DNA from: Pseudomonadota bacterium
GTDB lineage: Bacteria; Pseudomonadota; Gammaproteobacteria; JAADHS01
Reading direction: 5' to 3'
DNA: 64,000 bases
Assembly: GCA_021821045.1 (NCBI GenBank)
Contig: JAKACW010000004.1
Location: forward strand, 45,410-109,409
How positions within the stretch are numbered: the stretch's first letter is position 1; every line of letters starts with the position of its first letter. A model generated the notes under the pieces. The model was not told the DNA's origin. It saw nothing but the letters and a program-made list of their open reading frames with translations, and did not search any database. Of this stretch, positions 46,670 to 59,542 are shown piece by piece. The position numbers were made by a program, and so were the translations under genes.

Positions 46670-47542
46670 CTAACCTTGAAAGAACTCGAGCATGCGCGAG
46701 CCGATGTCCGCCGGCGACCGCGCGATGGACACGCCCGCCGCATCGAGCGCGGCGAATTTTTCTTTCGCCGTGCCCTTACCGCCGGAAATGATCGCCCCGG
46801 CGTGCCCCATGCGTTTTCCGGGGGGCGCGGTGACACCGGCGATGTAGGCGACGATCGGTTTGCGCACCTTGGCCCGAATGAACTCGGCGGCCTCTTCTTC
46901 CTCACTGCCGCCAATCTCGCCCACCAGCACGATACCCTTGGTCTGGCGATCTTCCTGAAACAACTCCAGACAATCCTTGAACGTCAGGCCGTGCACCGGA
47001 TCGCCGCCGATGCCGATGCACGTGGTCTGGCCAAGGCCGTTTTGCGTCGTCTGATAGACGGCCTCATAGGTCAGCGTGCCCGAACGCGACACGATCCCGA
47101 TGCAGCCCGGCTTGTGAATGACGCCCGGCATGATGCCGATCTTGCATTGGCCCGGCGTGATGATGCCCGGACAATTCGGGCCGATCAGTTTTGCGTTGTG
47201 GTGACGCAGCACGGCTTTGACGCGCACCATGTCGAGTACGGGAATGCCTTCGGTGATGCACACGATGACTTGGATACCGTCTTCGGCGGCTTCGATGATC
47301 GCGTCCGCCGCATACGCCGCCGGGACGTAGATCATGGTTGCATCGGCCTGGGTCGCCTGCACGGCCTGTCGCACCGTATCGAACACCGGTCGATCCAAAT
47401 GGGTTTGACCGCCTTTGCCGGGCGTCACGCCGCCCACCAGCTGCGTTCCGTAAGCGATCGCCTGCTCGGAGTGAAACGTGCCTTGCTTGCCGGTAAAGCC
47501 TTGGCATATCACCCGCGTGTTTTTGTTCACCAATACCGCCAT
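46670..47542 (-). CDS. sucD: Succinyl-CoA ligase (ADP-forming) subunit alpha
   Basis: SucD with SucC converts succinyl-CoA to succinate in the TCA cycle with substrate-level phosphorylation. The 290-residue protein has the CoA-binding N-terminus [23 protein letters not shown], the ligase block [17 protein letters not shown] and the active-site His in the block beginning [18 protein letters not shown] (His near residue 248). It overlaps sucC by one base (TAATG), so the subunits are translationally coupled. Confidence 0.97.
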   Translation of the reverse strand: MAVLVNKNTRVICQGFTGKQGTFHSEQAIAYGTQLVGGVTPGKGGQTHLDRPVFDTVRQAVQATQADATMIYVPAAYAADAIIEAAEDGIQVIVCITEGIPVLDMVRVKAVLRHHNAKLIGPNCPGIITPGQCKIGIMPGVIHKPGCIGIVSRSGTLTYEAVYQTTQNGLGQTTCIGIGGDPVHGLTFKDCLELFQEDRQTKGIVLVGEIGGSEEEEAAEFIRAKVRKPIVAYIAGVTAPPGKRMGHAGAIISGGKGTAKEKFAALDAAGVSIARSPADIGSRMLEFFQG

Positions 47543-48714
47543 TAGACCTGTCCTCCCAGTGCGGCGCGCACCACCTTTTGCGCCGCGTCCGTCAGCGTTG
47601 CGCCTGCGGTCAAGGCCAGACCGCTCTCGCTCAGCAGTTTGCGCCCGGCCTCGGCGTTGGTGCCTTCCAGTCGCACCACCACCGGTATATTGACTTTGAC
47701 GTCGCGCACCGCGGAGATAATGCCCTCGGCGATCAGATCACAGCGCACGATGCCGCCGAAAATATTCACCAGCACCGCTTTGACCTTCGTATCGGAAAGG
47801 ATCAGCTTGAATGCCTCGGCCACCCGCTCCTTGGTCGTTCCGCCGCCCACATCGAGAAAGTTCGCCGGTTCGCCGCCGTGGAGCTTGATCAGATCCATGG
47901 TCGCCATGGCCAGCCCGGCGCCGTTGACCATGCAGCCGATGGAACCGTTGAGGCTGATGTAATTGAGGTTGTGTTTCTGCGCCTCCAACTCCTTGGCGTC
48001 CTCCTGAGTCGGATCGTGCAGCGCCGTGATGTCGCTATGACGGTACAACGCGTTGTCGTCGATGTTGATCTTGGCGTCCAGCGCGATGAGCTTGTCATCG
48101 CCGGTCAGAATGAGCGGATTGATTTCCACCAGGCTTGCATCCTTACCGATGAACAACGCGTAGATGCCGTTAAGCACCGCCGCCAGTTGATTCACTTGCG
48201 CCAACGGCATGCCCAGACCGAAACCGATGTTGCGGATCTGGTAAGGCATCAACCCTACGACCGGATCGATGCGCTCGCGCACGAATAGGCTTGGATTGGC
48301 CGCGGCCGCTTCCTCCACCTCAGTGCCGCCGGCGCGGGTCGCCATGAGCGTCACCCGTTGAGCGCCGCGGTCGACCACGGCGGCGACATAGAATTCTTGT
48401 TTGATCTCGCATTGCGGCTCGATGAGCACCCGGTTGATGGGCAGCCCGGCCTCGCCGGTTTGCTTGGTCTTAAGCGTGGACCCCAGCATGGCCTGGGCGG
48501 AATCCCTAACTTGGTCCAGGTTGTTGGCCAGCTTCACGCCGCCTGCCTTGCCGCGCCCGCCGGCGTGGACCTGGGCCTTGACCACCCAACCGGTGCCACC
48601 AAGGGATTTCGCGGCTTCCACGGCCTCCTGGGCGGTTGTAGCGGTGGCCCCGGACAACACCGGTATGCCGAAGTCTCTAAACAGTTGTTTGGCCTGGAAC
48701 TCGTGTAGGTTCAT
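47542..48714 (-). CDS. sucC: Succinyl-CoA ligase subunit beta
   Basis: The beta subunit provides nucleotide grasp and succinate binding. The 390-residue protein begins [19 protein letters not shown] and has the ATP-grasp sequences [18 protein letters not shown] and EINPLIL, then the ligase domain [18 protein letters not shown] and [15 protein letters not shown]. Length is typical. It starts the sucC-sucD-nadE-glnB run; a hairpin lies 40 bp upstream and separates it from ssb. Confidence 0.97.
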   Translation of the reverse strand: MNLHEFQAKQLFRDFGIPVLSGATATTAQEAVEAAKSLGGTGWVVKAQVHAGGRGKAGGVKLANNLDQVRDSAQAMLGSTLKTKQTGEAGLPINRVLIEPQCEIKQEFYVAAVVDRGAQRVTLMATRAGGTEVEEAAAANPSLFVRERIDPVVGLMPYQIRNIGFGLGMPLAQVNQLAAVLNGIYALFIGKDASLVEINPLILTGDDKLIALDAKINIDDNALYRHSDITALHDPTQEDAKELEAQKHNLNYISLNGSIGCMVNGAGLAMATMDLIKLHGGEPANFLDVGGGTTKERVAEAFKLILSDTKVKAVLVNIFGGIVRCDLIAEGIISAVRDVKVNIPVVVRLEGTNAEAGRKLLSESGLALTAGATLTDAAQKVVRAALGGQV

Positions 48715-48754
48715 CCTGGGTTCTCGCGCTCCAAAAACTTCTAAAAATCATGGC

Positions 48755-48783
48755 ATAAGGCCGCCCTTTAACGGCGGCCTTAT
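48755..48783 (-). terminator. ssb transcription terminator hairpin
   Basis: A perfect 11-bp inverted repeat (ATAAGGCCGCC / GGCGGCCTTAT) with a 7-nt loop lies between ssb and sucC. On the minus strand, TTTTT follows 8 bases after the stem. It sits 25 bp after the ssb stop and probably ends the ssb transcript before sucC. Confidence 0.75.
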
Positions 48784-48808
48784 GGTACATCCCTTCGGGT
48801 TCGGCACC

Positions 48809-49270
48809 CTAGAACGGAATATCGTCGTCGAAATCTTCCGATGGCGCGCCGCGAGGGGCCGGTCCGCCGCTGTCGCGTCCACCGCCACCACCGCCGCCGC
48901 CCGACTCCATTGCGCCGCCGCCGCCGCCGCGACCGTCGAGCATTTGCATTTCGCCGACGATGATCTCCGTGGTGTAGCGGTCTTGGCCGGTGTTCTTGTC
49001 CTGCCACTTGCGGGTCTGCAAGCGACCTTCAACGAAAATCTTGGAACCCTTCTTCAGGTACTCGCCGACGATTTCCGCCAAGCGATTGTAGAAAACGAGG
49101 TTGTGCCATTCCGTGCGCTCTTGCTGCTCTCCGGACTGTTTGTCGCGCCAAGTGTCGGTGGTCGCGATGGAAACGTTGGCCACCGCCGAACCTCCCGCCG
49201 TGTAACGCACCTCTGGATCGCGACCCAGATTGCCGATGAGAATGACCTTGTTTACGCTGCCTTTTGCCAT
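48809..49270 (-). CDS. ssb: Single-stranded DNA-binding protein
   Basis: SSB coats single-stranded DNA in replication and repair. The 153-residue protein has the OB-fold ([33 protein letters not shown], then [30 protein letters not shown]) and a Gly-rich linker (about 108-140). It ends with the acidic tip DFDDDIPF that recruits partner proteins. GGAG lies nine bases before the ATG. The ssb/uvrA neighbourhood is the common gammaproteobacterial one, here with a transporter gene between them. I found no LexA box. Confidence 0.97.
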   Translation of the reverse strand: MAKGSVNKVILIGNLGRDPEVRYTAGGSAVANVSIATTDTWRDKQSGEQQERTEWHNLVFYNRLAEIVGEYLKKGSKIFVEGRLQTRKWQDKNTGQDRYTTEIIVGEMQMLDGRGGGGGAMESGGGGGGGGRDSGGPAPRGAPSEDFDDDIPF

Positions 49271-49372
49271 ATTACTTACTCCGTTCCTCGTTATCGTCTA
49301 TATAGTTGATCGTCAAGTTTCATCATCCACGGCACGACGGCGACATCGCCGCAGGCCACGAATTCGTGCAAT

Positions 49373-50752
49373 CTAGCCTTCCGCGGCGGAAAAGCGCAAT
49401 AGGCCATCGCGGTCCAGGGCATGCTGGTCAACCTTGAGATAGGCCACGCCGTCGCGCGGCACCACCACGGCCTCGGCAACGCCGCGCACCGCCGTCAGCT
49501 GCACCGCCAGTTTCTTGCCGTCGTCGTCGGTCAAGCCGTCGTCGATGCGCAGCATGAAGCTGCTTAAGTAACGCGGATTGCGCATACTGGAGGCCACCAC
49601 CAACCAGGCCAACGCCACAAACGCACAAAAGAAAAATACCGCCGGCAATTGGAAGTAATGATAGATCGTGCCACCGAAAAAGCCGCCGCAGAACGCACCG
49701 AAGAACTGACTGCTGGAGTAAATGCCCATGGCAGTGCCTTTCTTGTCCGGCGGCGCGGTCTTGGCGATCAACGACGGCAAGGTGGCTTCGAGCACATTGA
49801 ACGCGACAAAAAACACCAGCAGCACGCCGACCAGCAACCAAAGACTCGCGCTGACCATCGCCATGGCCAGTTCGGCCGCGCCAATGACCGCGATGGCGCC
49901 GAGCAGCACTTGCTTCATGCGGCGGTGCTTTTCGGCCCGAATTACAAACGGCACCATGGCCCCCAGGGCGATCAACATCACGATGAGATACACCCACCAA
50001 TGCTGCTCCGCGGGCAGTCCCGCGTAATCGCGCAGCGCCAACGGAATCACCACGAAATTCGCCGTCAGAATGAGGTGCAGAGCGAAAATACCGAAATCCA
50101 ATCGCGCCAACTGCCCGTCGGCCAGCACCATTTTGAACTGCGCAGGCACCGGCTCGGTGTCGCGATGGAATCGGCTGTCCACCGGATCGGGCACCACGAA
50201 ACGCACCACAACCATCCCCGCCAAGGCGAAAATCCCAGTGAGCCAAAACAACCCCGGCACGCCGATCCACGGATTGAGCAGCGGTCCGAACACCAGCGAC
50301 AAACTGAAGGACAAACCGATGCTGGCGCCGATCACCGCCATCGCCTTGGTGCGGTGCTCTTCCCGCGTCAGATCCGCCGCCAGCGCCATTACCGTGGCGG
50401 CGATCGCACCCGCGCCCTGCAACGCCCGTCCGATGATGATGCCCATCATGGTGTCCGATAACGCCGCCACCGCGCTTCCGAACGCGAAAATACACAGTCC
50501 GGCGTATAAAACTTTTTTGCGCCCGAAATGGTCTGACGCTAGTCCGAAGGGCATTTGAAACACCGCTTGGGTGAGACCATATATGCCCACTGCAAGACCG
50601 ATCAAGGTAGGCGTGGAGTCGGGAAGTTCCTGCGCGTACAGCGTGAATACGGGCAAGATCATGAATAACCCCAGCATGCGTATGAGAAACAACGCGGCAA
50701 GCGAAAATGCCGCACGCCGTTCCAGCGGCGTCATGCGTTCTGATTCAACCAT
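49373..50752 (-). CDS. MFS transporter, YajR-like with C-terminal domain
   Basis: The 459-residue inner-membrane protein has twelve predicted helices with the MFS motif [17 protein letters not shown] (loop 2-3) and [27 protein letters not shown] (helix 4/5). A C-terminal soluble domain (about 400-459, [16 protein letters not shown] to [17 protein letters not shown]) resembles the YAM domain of YajR. The substrate is unknown. In many proteobacteria such an MFS gene lies between ssb and uvrA, and that order is kept here. The start at 50752 has AAGAG close upstream; an ATG six codons later is an alternative. Confidence 0.87.
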   Translation of the reverse strand: MVESERMTPLERRAAFSLAALFLIRMLGLFMILPVFTLYAQELPDSTPTLIGLAVGIYGLTQAVFQMPFGLASDHFGRKKVLYAGLCIFAFGSAVAALSDTMMGIIIGRALQGAGAIAATVMALAADLTREEHRTKAMAVIGASIGLSFSLSLVFGPLLNPWIGVPGLFWLTGIFALAGMVVVRFVVPDPVDSRFHRDTEPVPAQFKMVLADGQLARLDFGIFALHLILTANFVVIPLALRDYAGLPAEQHWWVYLIVMLIALGAMVPFVIRAEKHRRMKQVLLGAIAVIGAAELAMAMVSASLWLLVGVLLVFFVAFNVLEATLPSLIAKTAPPDKKGTAMGIYSSSQFFGAFCGGFFGGTIYHYFQLPAVFFFCAFVALAWLVVASSMRNPRYLSSFMLRIDDGLTDDDGKKLAVQLTAVRGVAEAVVVPRDGVAYLKVDQHALDRDGLLRFSAAEG

Positions 50753-50769
50753 CTCTTATATTCTTCTTT

Positions 50770-50799
50770 TTGCCCCGACCGCAAAGAAGCGCGTATATT
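50770..50799 (+). promoter_or_regulatory. Possible uvrA promoter
   Basis: TTGCCC (50770-50775) and TATATT (50794-50799) with an 18-bp spacer lie 40 bp upstream of the uvrA start. The match is moderate. The 87-bp gap contains no CTGT-N8-ACAG LexA box, so SOS control of uvrA is not supported by sequence. Confidence 0.35.
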
Positions 50800-50839
50800 A
50801 GCAGGTTGTCCCTGGGGGATAAAACTAGTTTTCGGGATC

Positions 50840-53692
<2,853 letters not shown>

Positions 53693-53694
53693 GC

Positions 53695-53826
53695 ATCGCG
53701 GAATGACCCGCTCCCACAGCACGAACATCGTCCATTGTGCATGCGGTTTCCTACCGCGATGTGATTTCGCGACAACGTCCCACAGCATGAGCACAGTCCG
53801 TTGTGGGAGCGGTTTCCTACCGCGAT
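53695..53826. repeat. REP-like elements, three copies
   Basis: A reverse copy (53695-53717), a forward half-copy lacking the 5' part (53743-53760) and a full forward copy (53803-53826) fill the gap between uvrA and pcp. All share GCGG...CCGCGAT arms; the forward copies have the TTTCCTA loop variant. Confidence 0.8.
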
Positions 53827-53840
53827 AGCGAGCCCGACAC

Positions 53841-54461
53841 ATGAAACTGCTGATTACCGGTTTCGAAGCCGCCCGCGGCGAATTAAACGCCTCTCAGATT
53901 CTGGTGCAAAGCCTGCAATCGGATGAATTGCTGGCCGCGTATCGCGACCGGCTGACTCTCGCCATACTGCCTTTAAATCGCGCCGAGGTCGCTCCCGTGC
54001 TGCGACGATTGTTGGACGAAAGCCGCGCCGACCTGGCGCTGCTCATCGGCCAGGCGCCGCGACGCGATCAGCTGCAACTGGAGCGCTTCGCCCAGAATCT
54101 CGATGATTTCACCTGCGCCGACAACGGCGGTTACCAGCCACGCGGCGATCCCATCCTCCCCAACGGGCCGCTCGCCTATCGCAGCACCTTGCCGCGCCAA
54201 GAACAACTCATCGAACGCTGGCGTGCCCAAGGCATCGCCGCCGGGTTTTCCAATCATGCCGGCAATTATCTCTGCAATCACGCGCTGTATCAGGCCCTGC
54301 ATCTGCAAGCGCTCGGTGAATGCGACGTCCGCAGCGCATTCCTCCACATCCCGCTGCTGCCCGAACAAACGGCATCGGAATCACCAATTCCCACAATGCC
54401 GCTGGCCACGCTGCAACATGCCCTGCGCATGGCGATTTCCACTTTGCTCGAATCCGAGTAG
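53841..54461 (+). CDS. pcp: Pyroglutamyl-peptidase I
   Basis: This cytoplasmic cysteine peptidase removes N-terminal pyroglutamate. The 206-residue protein has the family start KLLITGFEA, the Glu site LQLERFAQN, the Cys site NHAGNYLCNHALYQ and the His site SAFLHIPLLPEQ, so the Glu-Cys-His triad is complete. It lies seven bases upstream of an RsuA-type pseudouridine synthase gene on the same strand. Confidence 0.95.
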   Translation: MKLLITGFEAARGELNASQILVQSLQSDELLAAYRDRLTLAILPLNRAEVAPVLRRLLDESRADLALLIGQAPRRDQLQLERFAQNLDDFTCADNGGYQPRGDPILPNGPLAYRSTLPRQEQLIERWRAQGIAAGFSNHAGNYLCNHALYQALHLQALGECDVRSAFLHIPLLPEQTASESPIPTMPLATLQHALRMAISTLLESE

Positions 54462-54467
54462 CCTGCC

Positions 54468-55292
54468 GTGACGGAACGCCGCCCGCTACGCCGCCGCGCG
54501 AACAAATCCGTGCCCGGTAAACGCGCCGTAAAAAAAGAGCTCGCGCGCGTGCTGTCGAAACTCGGCGTAGCATCGCGCACCGTCGCAGCGGAGTGGATCA
54601 AGGCCGGCCGCGTCAAGGTCAACGGGCGGGTCGTCTGGGATCCCGCGACGCCTATCGATGGGGACCCGGCGGCAATTGAGGTTGACGATCGCCGGGTCGA
54701 AGCCCAGCAACGGGTCTATTACGCCCTGAACAAGCCCCGCGGCCTCATCACCAGCGCCAGCGACGAGCACGGACGGGCCACCGTATTTCAGTGCTTTGAT
54801 CCGCCCCCGCCCTGCCCCATCTTTCCCGTCGGCCGGCTGGACAAAGCGAGCGAGGGATTGTTACTGTTCACCAACGACACGACATGGGCCAATGTGCTCA
54901 CGGCGCCCGATTGCCACGTCGAGAAGCGCTATCACGTTCAAGTTAACCCGCTACCCGACGCGGAGGCTCTGGGCCGACTGCGCGCAGGCGTGCGCGACGA
55001 CAACGAAATCGAACTCAAGGCGAAGCGGGTCGAACTGTTACGCGCGGGCGAGAAAAACGGCTGGTTGGAAATCACGCTCACAGAGGGACGCAACCGCCAT
55101 ATTCGGCGCATGTTGGACTTGTGCGGCTTCAAGGTGCTGCGCTTGATTCGGGTCGCCATCGGGCCGCTGGAACTGGGCGATCTCGCCAAAGGCAAGGTAC
55201 GCGAGTTGTCGCGGCGAGAGGTCAGTGCATTAGCGACGGTTGGAGCGAATCATTGTGGGAGCGGATCATTCCGCGATTCGAATCAGCGTTGA
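54468..55292 (+). CDS. RsuA/RluB-family pseudouridine synthase
   Basis: The 274-residue protein has an N-terminal basic extension, an S4 RNA-binding domain (LARVLSKLGVASRTVAAEWIKAGRVKVNG) and a catalytic domain with YYALNKPRGLITS, FPVGRLDKASEGLLLFTND (catalytic Asp) and EGRNRHIRRMLDL. It belongs to the RsuA/RluB/RluE/RluF group, but which rRNA or tRNA position it modifies cannot be said. Start is a GTG. The last about 13 codons and the stop lie inside the first 97-bp REP unit, so the natural C-terminus was probably near the end of the VRELSRREVSALAT block and the tail is repeat-derived. Confidence 0.9.
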   Translation: MTERRPLRRRANKSVPGKRAVKKELARVLSKLGVASRTVAAEWIKAGRVKVNGRVVWDPATPIDGDPAAIEVDDRRVEAQQRVYYALNKPRGLITSASDEHGRATVFQCFDPPPPCPIFPVGRLDKASEGLLLFTNDTTWANVLTAPDCHVEKRYHVQVNPLPDAEALGRLRAGVRDDNEIELKAKRVELLRAGEKNGWLEITLTEGRNRHIRRMLDLCGFKVLRLIRVAIGPLELGDLAKGKVRELSRREVSALATVGANHCGSGSFRDSNQR

Positions 55293-55625
55293 CGATGATT
55301 CGGGCCAAGAATCGCGGTAGGAAACCGCTCCCACGACGGACGATTTCTCTTGTGGGAGCGGATCATTCCGCGATTCGAATCGGCGCCGACGATGATTCGA
55401 GCACAGAATCGCGGTAGGAAACCGCTCCCACGACGGACGATTTCTCTTGTGGGAGCGGATCATTCCGCGATTCGAATCAGCGTTGACGATGATTCGCGCC
55501 AAGAATCGCGGTAGGAAACCGCTCCCACGACGGACGATTTCTCTTGTGGGAGCGGATCATTCCGCGATTCGAATCGGCGCCGACGATGATTCGAGCACAG
55601 AATCGCGGTTAAAACCGCTTCTACA
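55255..55625. repeat. 97-bp tandem REP array, 3.8 units, alternating A and B types
   Basis: Units start at 55255, 55352, 55449 and 55546; each is 97 bp, the last is truncated and degenerate. Units 1 and 3 are almost identical (CAGCGTTGACG core) and units 2 and 4 are almost identical (CGGCGCCGACG core), so a two-unit block has duplicated. Each unit contains a forward element (GTGGGAGCGG...CCGCGATTC) and an inverted element (GAATCGCGGTAGG...CCGCTCCCAC), a BIME-like arrangement. It fills the whole space between the stop codons of the pseudouridine synthase and DUF1631 genes. Confidence 0.95.
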
Positions 55626-57812
55626 TCAGGAACGCAGCTTCATCATAACCGCGTCGAGGGCGCGATCGATCAGCGGGATGTTATCCAGACGCAGCGCCCG
55701 GCCTTGGAAGAAATCGTCGATCAATTCCGCCGCGCCCTTGTCCGCCACCACCTTGAACGTGCGGCCGACAAAAGTATAGTCATCGAGAAAGTCATCGTGC
55801 CAGACAAGCTTGCCGCGGGTGGTCTTGCCTTCCGCGCTAACGAACTCGACCCAATCACCCATGGCGAGACTTCGCACGCTGCTTTCCGCCTCGCGTTTGC
55901 GCTCGGCATCAGGATCGTCCTCCGCCATGTTTGACTGATCGTCGGGTTCGGGCTCCGACGTCGACACGGCCTTGCCGTGCAGGCTGGCGACGTGCATCGG
56001 CTGCAAACTAACCATGAACCCGTCAATTCGTTCCGGGTCATAGCCCAGGCGGTTAAAGCCCTTGGCGAGCGCGCCTAGAAGTTTCGGCAACATCTTGGCC
56101 AGCTTGCCCCGATCTTGCGCCGATCGCGGCAGCACGCTCCAGATCAGGTCGTCCAAGGTTTGCAGGGCGGTGGTCCATGCCTCACTGTCCACGCCCTCTT
56201 GATCGTGGATCTGGGCCAGAAGATCGCGCCACGGGCCGACGATCAGGTCGACGGCGGGGCGCGGAATCGTCACATCCTTGAGGCGGCTCTCGATGGCATC
56301 CTTGATGACATTGCGCGAGCGCTCGATCAGAATCTCTTTCGACTCGGCCAACACATTGTCATGCTCGAGAAACCCATAGAGGTCGTCGAGCAAGGTTTGA
56401 AACAGGCCGACATCGTCCTCGAAATCCTTGAGCACCCGTTCGACGATTTCCTCGATCTTTTTATAGAGCGGGTCATCCTGGGGCGTTTCGCCTTCGCGCC
56501 AGCCAATGCTGGCTTGGCCGAGTTCGTTCAACAACCGCCGCGCCGGATGGCCGAAATTGTGGAAGAACGACTTGTCGATCAGGGCGACTTTCAAAAACGG
56601 CAGCTGCAGTTTCGAGATAAGCGCGCGCAAACTGCCCGGGATATTGCGATCGTCCAAAATAAATTCGAACAGCATGCCGACAATGTTGATGGTGTTGGCA
56701 TCAACCGCGCCGAGTTCGCTGGCGGCACCGACCTGCTCAAGCTCCTTGATGAGCGCGTCGGAGTAATTCACGTCCTGGCCCGGTTCGCCCGCGCCGGCCA
56801 CCGGCGTCAACTGACCGACTTGCTGCAGCGCGGACAACGACTTCACCAGGTTCTGCGTGGTTTCGGCCAATTGCGCCATGCTCGAAACGCCCGCAGCCTG
56901 GGCCGCCGCGCCCGCTTGCATGAAGTGGCTCAGTGTATCGAGCACGCTCATGTCCACCTCTGGCGCAGGCGTCGACGCGCTTGCCGGCGCGCTTTGCGCC
57001 GATGCGTCCGGCGACGACCCGTCCACCGTATCATCCAGGAAACTCAACGCCGCCAAGGCCTCCGCCGCATCGGCGCTCACGGTCACGCCCTCGGCCGCCG
57101 CTTTCGGCTGTGCGCTCGGCGCCGGACGTCGCGATGCAGTGCCACCATCCTCGCTCTTGCGCACTTTCATCTTTATTTCCGGCATCACGCCGGCGCGAAT
57201 CAATCCATCGTTGATCTCGGCGTAAACCTCAGGCAGCGTCTTGGTCACAAATTTTTCGAACAGCTTGAACAAGATCAAGCGCACTTCGAGCGCGGTGTCC
57301 TTTTCAAGCGCGCCCAGCGACGTTCGAAACGCTTCGCAAATCGGCTTCGGACCGATCGGGACGCGAGTATCGTCGAGTTCCGGGTTACCCAGCAGGTAGC
57401 CGAAACGCTGAGCAAGCGCGAACAAGACATCAGCATTGGCATTGGTCGCTTTTTCCACCAGATTGGTGACGGCCAAACCCTCTTGCAACTCGGATTCATC
57501 CACCAGCGACAAACCGCCCAAGCCGCCCAGACGGGCGCCCGAACTCGTCGCGTCGCCTTTCAACGCCTTCTTGTACTCTTCGCCGAATGCCTTGATGAAT
57601 CCGCTTTGCAGATCGTTGCGCTTGGTGCGCAATTGCCGCATGGCGTCGAAGTAGATGCCTTGCTTGTCCGTCCCCGCCGCCTTCTCCGACATCTGAAACA
57701 GCATATCGTCGGCGCCGGCGAACAACGCCTGCACGTTTTTCAACAGAAATTCATCCAGTTTGCGCTTGGCGGCGCCAACTTGGGGGTGTACTGTAGGTGA
57801 TGCGACGGCCAT
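55626..57812 (-). CDS. DUF1631 family protein
   Basis: The 728-residue protein matches the DUF1631 family of gammaproteobacteria in length and helical character: an N-terminal LDEFLLKNVQALFAGADDMLFQMSEKA, a central region with low-complexity Ala/Ser/Pro stretches (about 220-310) and a C-terminal part with GDWVEFVSAEGKTTRGKLVWHDDFLDDYTF (a PilZ-like small barrel). Function is not established. A few database entries call this family thymidine phosphorylase only because of its neighbour; the sequence does not support that. It is divergent from the AMP phosphorylase-like gene. The repeat array reaches right up to its stop codon. Confidence 0.8.
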   Translation of the reverse strand: MAVASPTVHPQVGAAKRKLDEFLLKNVQALFAGADDMLFQMSEKAAGTDKQGIYFDAMRQLRTKRNDLQSGFIKAFGEEYKKALKGDATSSGARLGGLGGLSLVDESELQEGLAVTNLVEKATNANADVLFALAQRFGYLLGNPELDDTRVPIGPKPICEAFRTSLGALEKDTALEVRLILFKLFEKFVTKTLPEVYAEINDGLIRAGVMPEIKMKVRKSEDGGTASRRPAPSAQPKAAAEGVTVSADAAEALAALSFLDDTVDGSSPDASAQSAPASASTPAPEVDMSVLDTLSHFMQAGAAAQAAGVSSMAQLAETTQNLVKSLSALQQVGQLTPVAGAGEPGQDVNYSDALIKELEQVGAASELGAVDANTINIVGMLFEFILDDRNIPGSLRALISKLQLPFLKVALIDKSFFHNFGHPARRLLNELGQASIGWREGETPQDDPLYKKIEEIVERVLKDFEDDVGLFQTLLDDLYGFLEHDNVLAESKEILIERSRNVIKDAIESRLKDVTIPRPAVDLIVGPWRDLLAQIHDQEGVDSEAWTTALQTLDDLIWSVLPRSAQDRGKLAKMLPKLLGALAKGFNRLGYDPERIDGFMVSLQPMHVASLHGKAVSTSEPEPDDQSNMAEDDPDAERKREAESSVRSLAMGDWVEFVSAEGKTTRGKLVWHDDFLDDYTFVGRTFKVVADKGAAELIDDFFQGRALRLDNIPLIDRALDAVMMKLRS

Positions 57813-57964
57813 GGTCTTTCGGGTGCCCTGGGGTTCAGGTATCCTTCTGATTTCCTTGTATGTCTCCTTCTATATCCACCGCGCCGACGGTAACTTTAGG
57901 CGCCTGGAAAGGGTAATACAAACCGCTGTTTTATATGTTGTTTTGGAGCGCGACTTCAATCCCA

Positions 57965-59524
57965 ATGACCGCCAAGACCACCTCCGACACCCCTGCCACG
58001 CTGCGCCTGCGCCAAGTCGCCATCGACACCTACCGCGAGAACGTTGCTTACCTGCATCGCGACTGCCCGGTGTACCGCGCCGAAGGCTTTCAAGCCCTGT
58101 CCAAAATCGAGATCAGTTCGAATGGGCGCAACATTTATGCAGTCCTCAATGTGGTCGACGACGAAAAGCTCGTCGGCGTAGAAGAGCTCGGCGTGTCCGA
58201 ACAAGCGTTCGCTCAGCTGAACCTGCCCGCCGACACTCTGATGCGCGTCGCCCACGCCGAACCGCCCCGATCGATGGACTCGGTGCGCCGGAAGATGGCC
58301 GGCGAACGCCTTTCGATGGAGGAGTTTCGCGGCATCACGCGCGACATCGCAACCAATCGCTATTCGAAAATGGAAATGGCCGCCTTCCTGGTCGCCACCG
58401 GCCAAACCGGACTTGATCGCGACGAAGTGCTTTACCTGACTCGCGCCATGACCGAAACGGGCGAAAGGCTGAATTGGGATGAAAAGCTGGTCGCCGACAA
58501 GCACTGCATCGGCGGTATCCCCGGCAACCGCACCTCCATGTTGGTGGTTCCCATCGTCGCCGCCCACGGCATGCTCATTCCAAAGACATCCAGCCGCGCC
58601 ATCACCTCGCCGGCCGGCACAGCGGATACCATGGAAATTCTGGCCAACGTCGAGTTGCCGGTGACCGCGCTGCACGATCTAGTGCGCCAGCATCGCGGCT
58701 GCCTGGCATGGGGCGGCAACGCTAATCTAGCACCGGTGGACGACATTCTCATTTCCGTCGAACGTCCGCTGGGCATCGACACCCAAAGTCAAATGGTGGC
58801 GTCGATTTTGTCGAAGAAACTCGCCGCCGGCTCCACCCACCTGCTCATCGACATTCCCGTCGGACCCACCGCCAAGGTCCGCCACATGCGCGAAGCGCTG
58901 CAGCTGCGCAAACTCTTCGAGTTTGTCGGCGACCGGCTCGGCCTGCATCTGCAAGTGATGATCACCGACGGCCGCGAGCCCGTGGGGCGCGGCATCGGTC
59001 CGGTGCTCGAGGCGCGCGACGTGATGCAAGTGCTGGAGAACCATCCGGACGCGCCGGCGGATTTGCGCCAAAAGGCTCTAAGACTGGCCGGGCGAGTGCT
59101 GGAGTTCGACCCGGACATTCGCGGCGGACAAGGTTTCGCCATCGCCCGCGATATTCTTGACTCCGGCCGCGCCCTGGAAAAGATGTGCGCCATCATCGCC
59201 GGCCAAGGCAAACAGACCACCCAGTTCAAGCTGGGAACGCTCAACGTCGAAGTGAATGCGGAGCGCGCGGGCACGGTCGTCGGCATCGATAATTACCTGC
59301 TGTCGCGCATCGCCCGCGTCGCCGGCGCGCCGATGGATCGCGGCGCCGGCGTGGAGCTGCTGAAGAAATTGGGCAACCCCGTTGCGAAGGGCGAACCCAT
59401 TTACCGCGTGTATGCGGAATTTCCCGCCGACTTCGCTTTTGCCCGCAAACTGATTGCCGAACGGGGCAGCGGCTACACCATCGGCGAAGCGGACGAATTA
59501 TCCGTCAGTGATCTCGAATTCTGA
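57965..59524 (+). CDS. Thymidine/AMP phosphorylase-family enzyme (archaeal AMP phosphorylase-like)
   Basis: The protein (about 518 residues) is a nucleoside/nucleotide phosphorylase related to archaeal AMP phosphorylase. It has a distinctive N-terminal domain of about 90 residues (absent from DeoA) and then the phosphorylase core: [26 protein letters not shown], the phosphate block [15 protein letters not shown], the signature [19 protein letters not shown] and the C-terminal [20 protein letters not shown] phosphorylases convert NMP plus phosphate to ribose 1,5-bisphosphate and base. I prefer ATG 57965 over ATG 57935. It is followed by a PRPP synthetase-like gene 18 bp on and a DUF1614 gene, and is divergent from DUF1631. 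Confidence 0.85.
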   Translation: MTAKTTSDTPATLRLRQVAIDTYRENVAYLHRDCPVYRAEGFQALSKIEISSNGRNIYAVLNVVDDEKLVGVEELGVSEQAFAQLNLPADTLMRVAHAEPPRSMDSVRRKMAGERLSMEEFRGITRDIATNRYSKMEMAAFLVATGQTGLDRDEVLYLTRAMTETGERLNWDEKLVADKHCIGGIPGNRTSMLVVPIVAAHGMLIPKTSSRAITSPAGTADTMEILANVELPVTALHDLVRQHRGCLAWGGNANLAPVDDILISVERPLGIDTQSQMVASILSKKLAAGSTHLLIDIPVGPTAKVRHMREALQLRKLFEFVGDRLGLHLQVMITDGREPVGRGIGPVLEARDVMQVLENHPDAPADLRQKALRLAGRVLEFDPDIRGGQGFAIARDILDSGRALEKMCAIIAGQGKQTTQFKLGTLNVEVNAERAGTVVGIDNYLLSRIARVAGAPMDRGAGVELLKKLGNPVAKGEPIYRVYAEFPADFAFARKLIAERGSGYTIGEADELSVSDLEF

Positions 59525-59542
59525 ACAAGAGAGAGAAAGCGC

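Noticed and set aside
50753..50839. SOS box between the MFS gene and uvrA
   Set aside because: No CTGT-N8-ACAG palindrome is present here or upstream of ssb.
55255..55625. CRISPR array
   Set aside because: The 97-bp units are nearly identical along their whole length, with no variable spacers; cas genes are absent. It is a REP/BIME tandem array.
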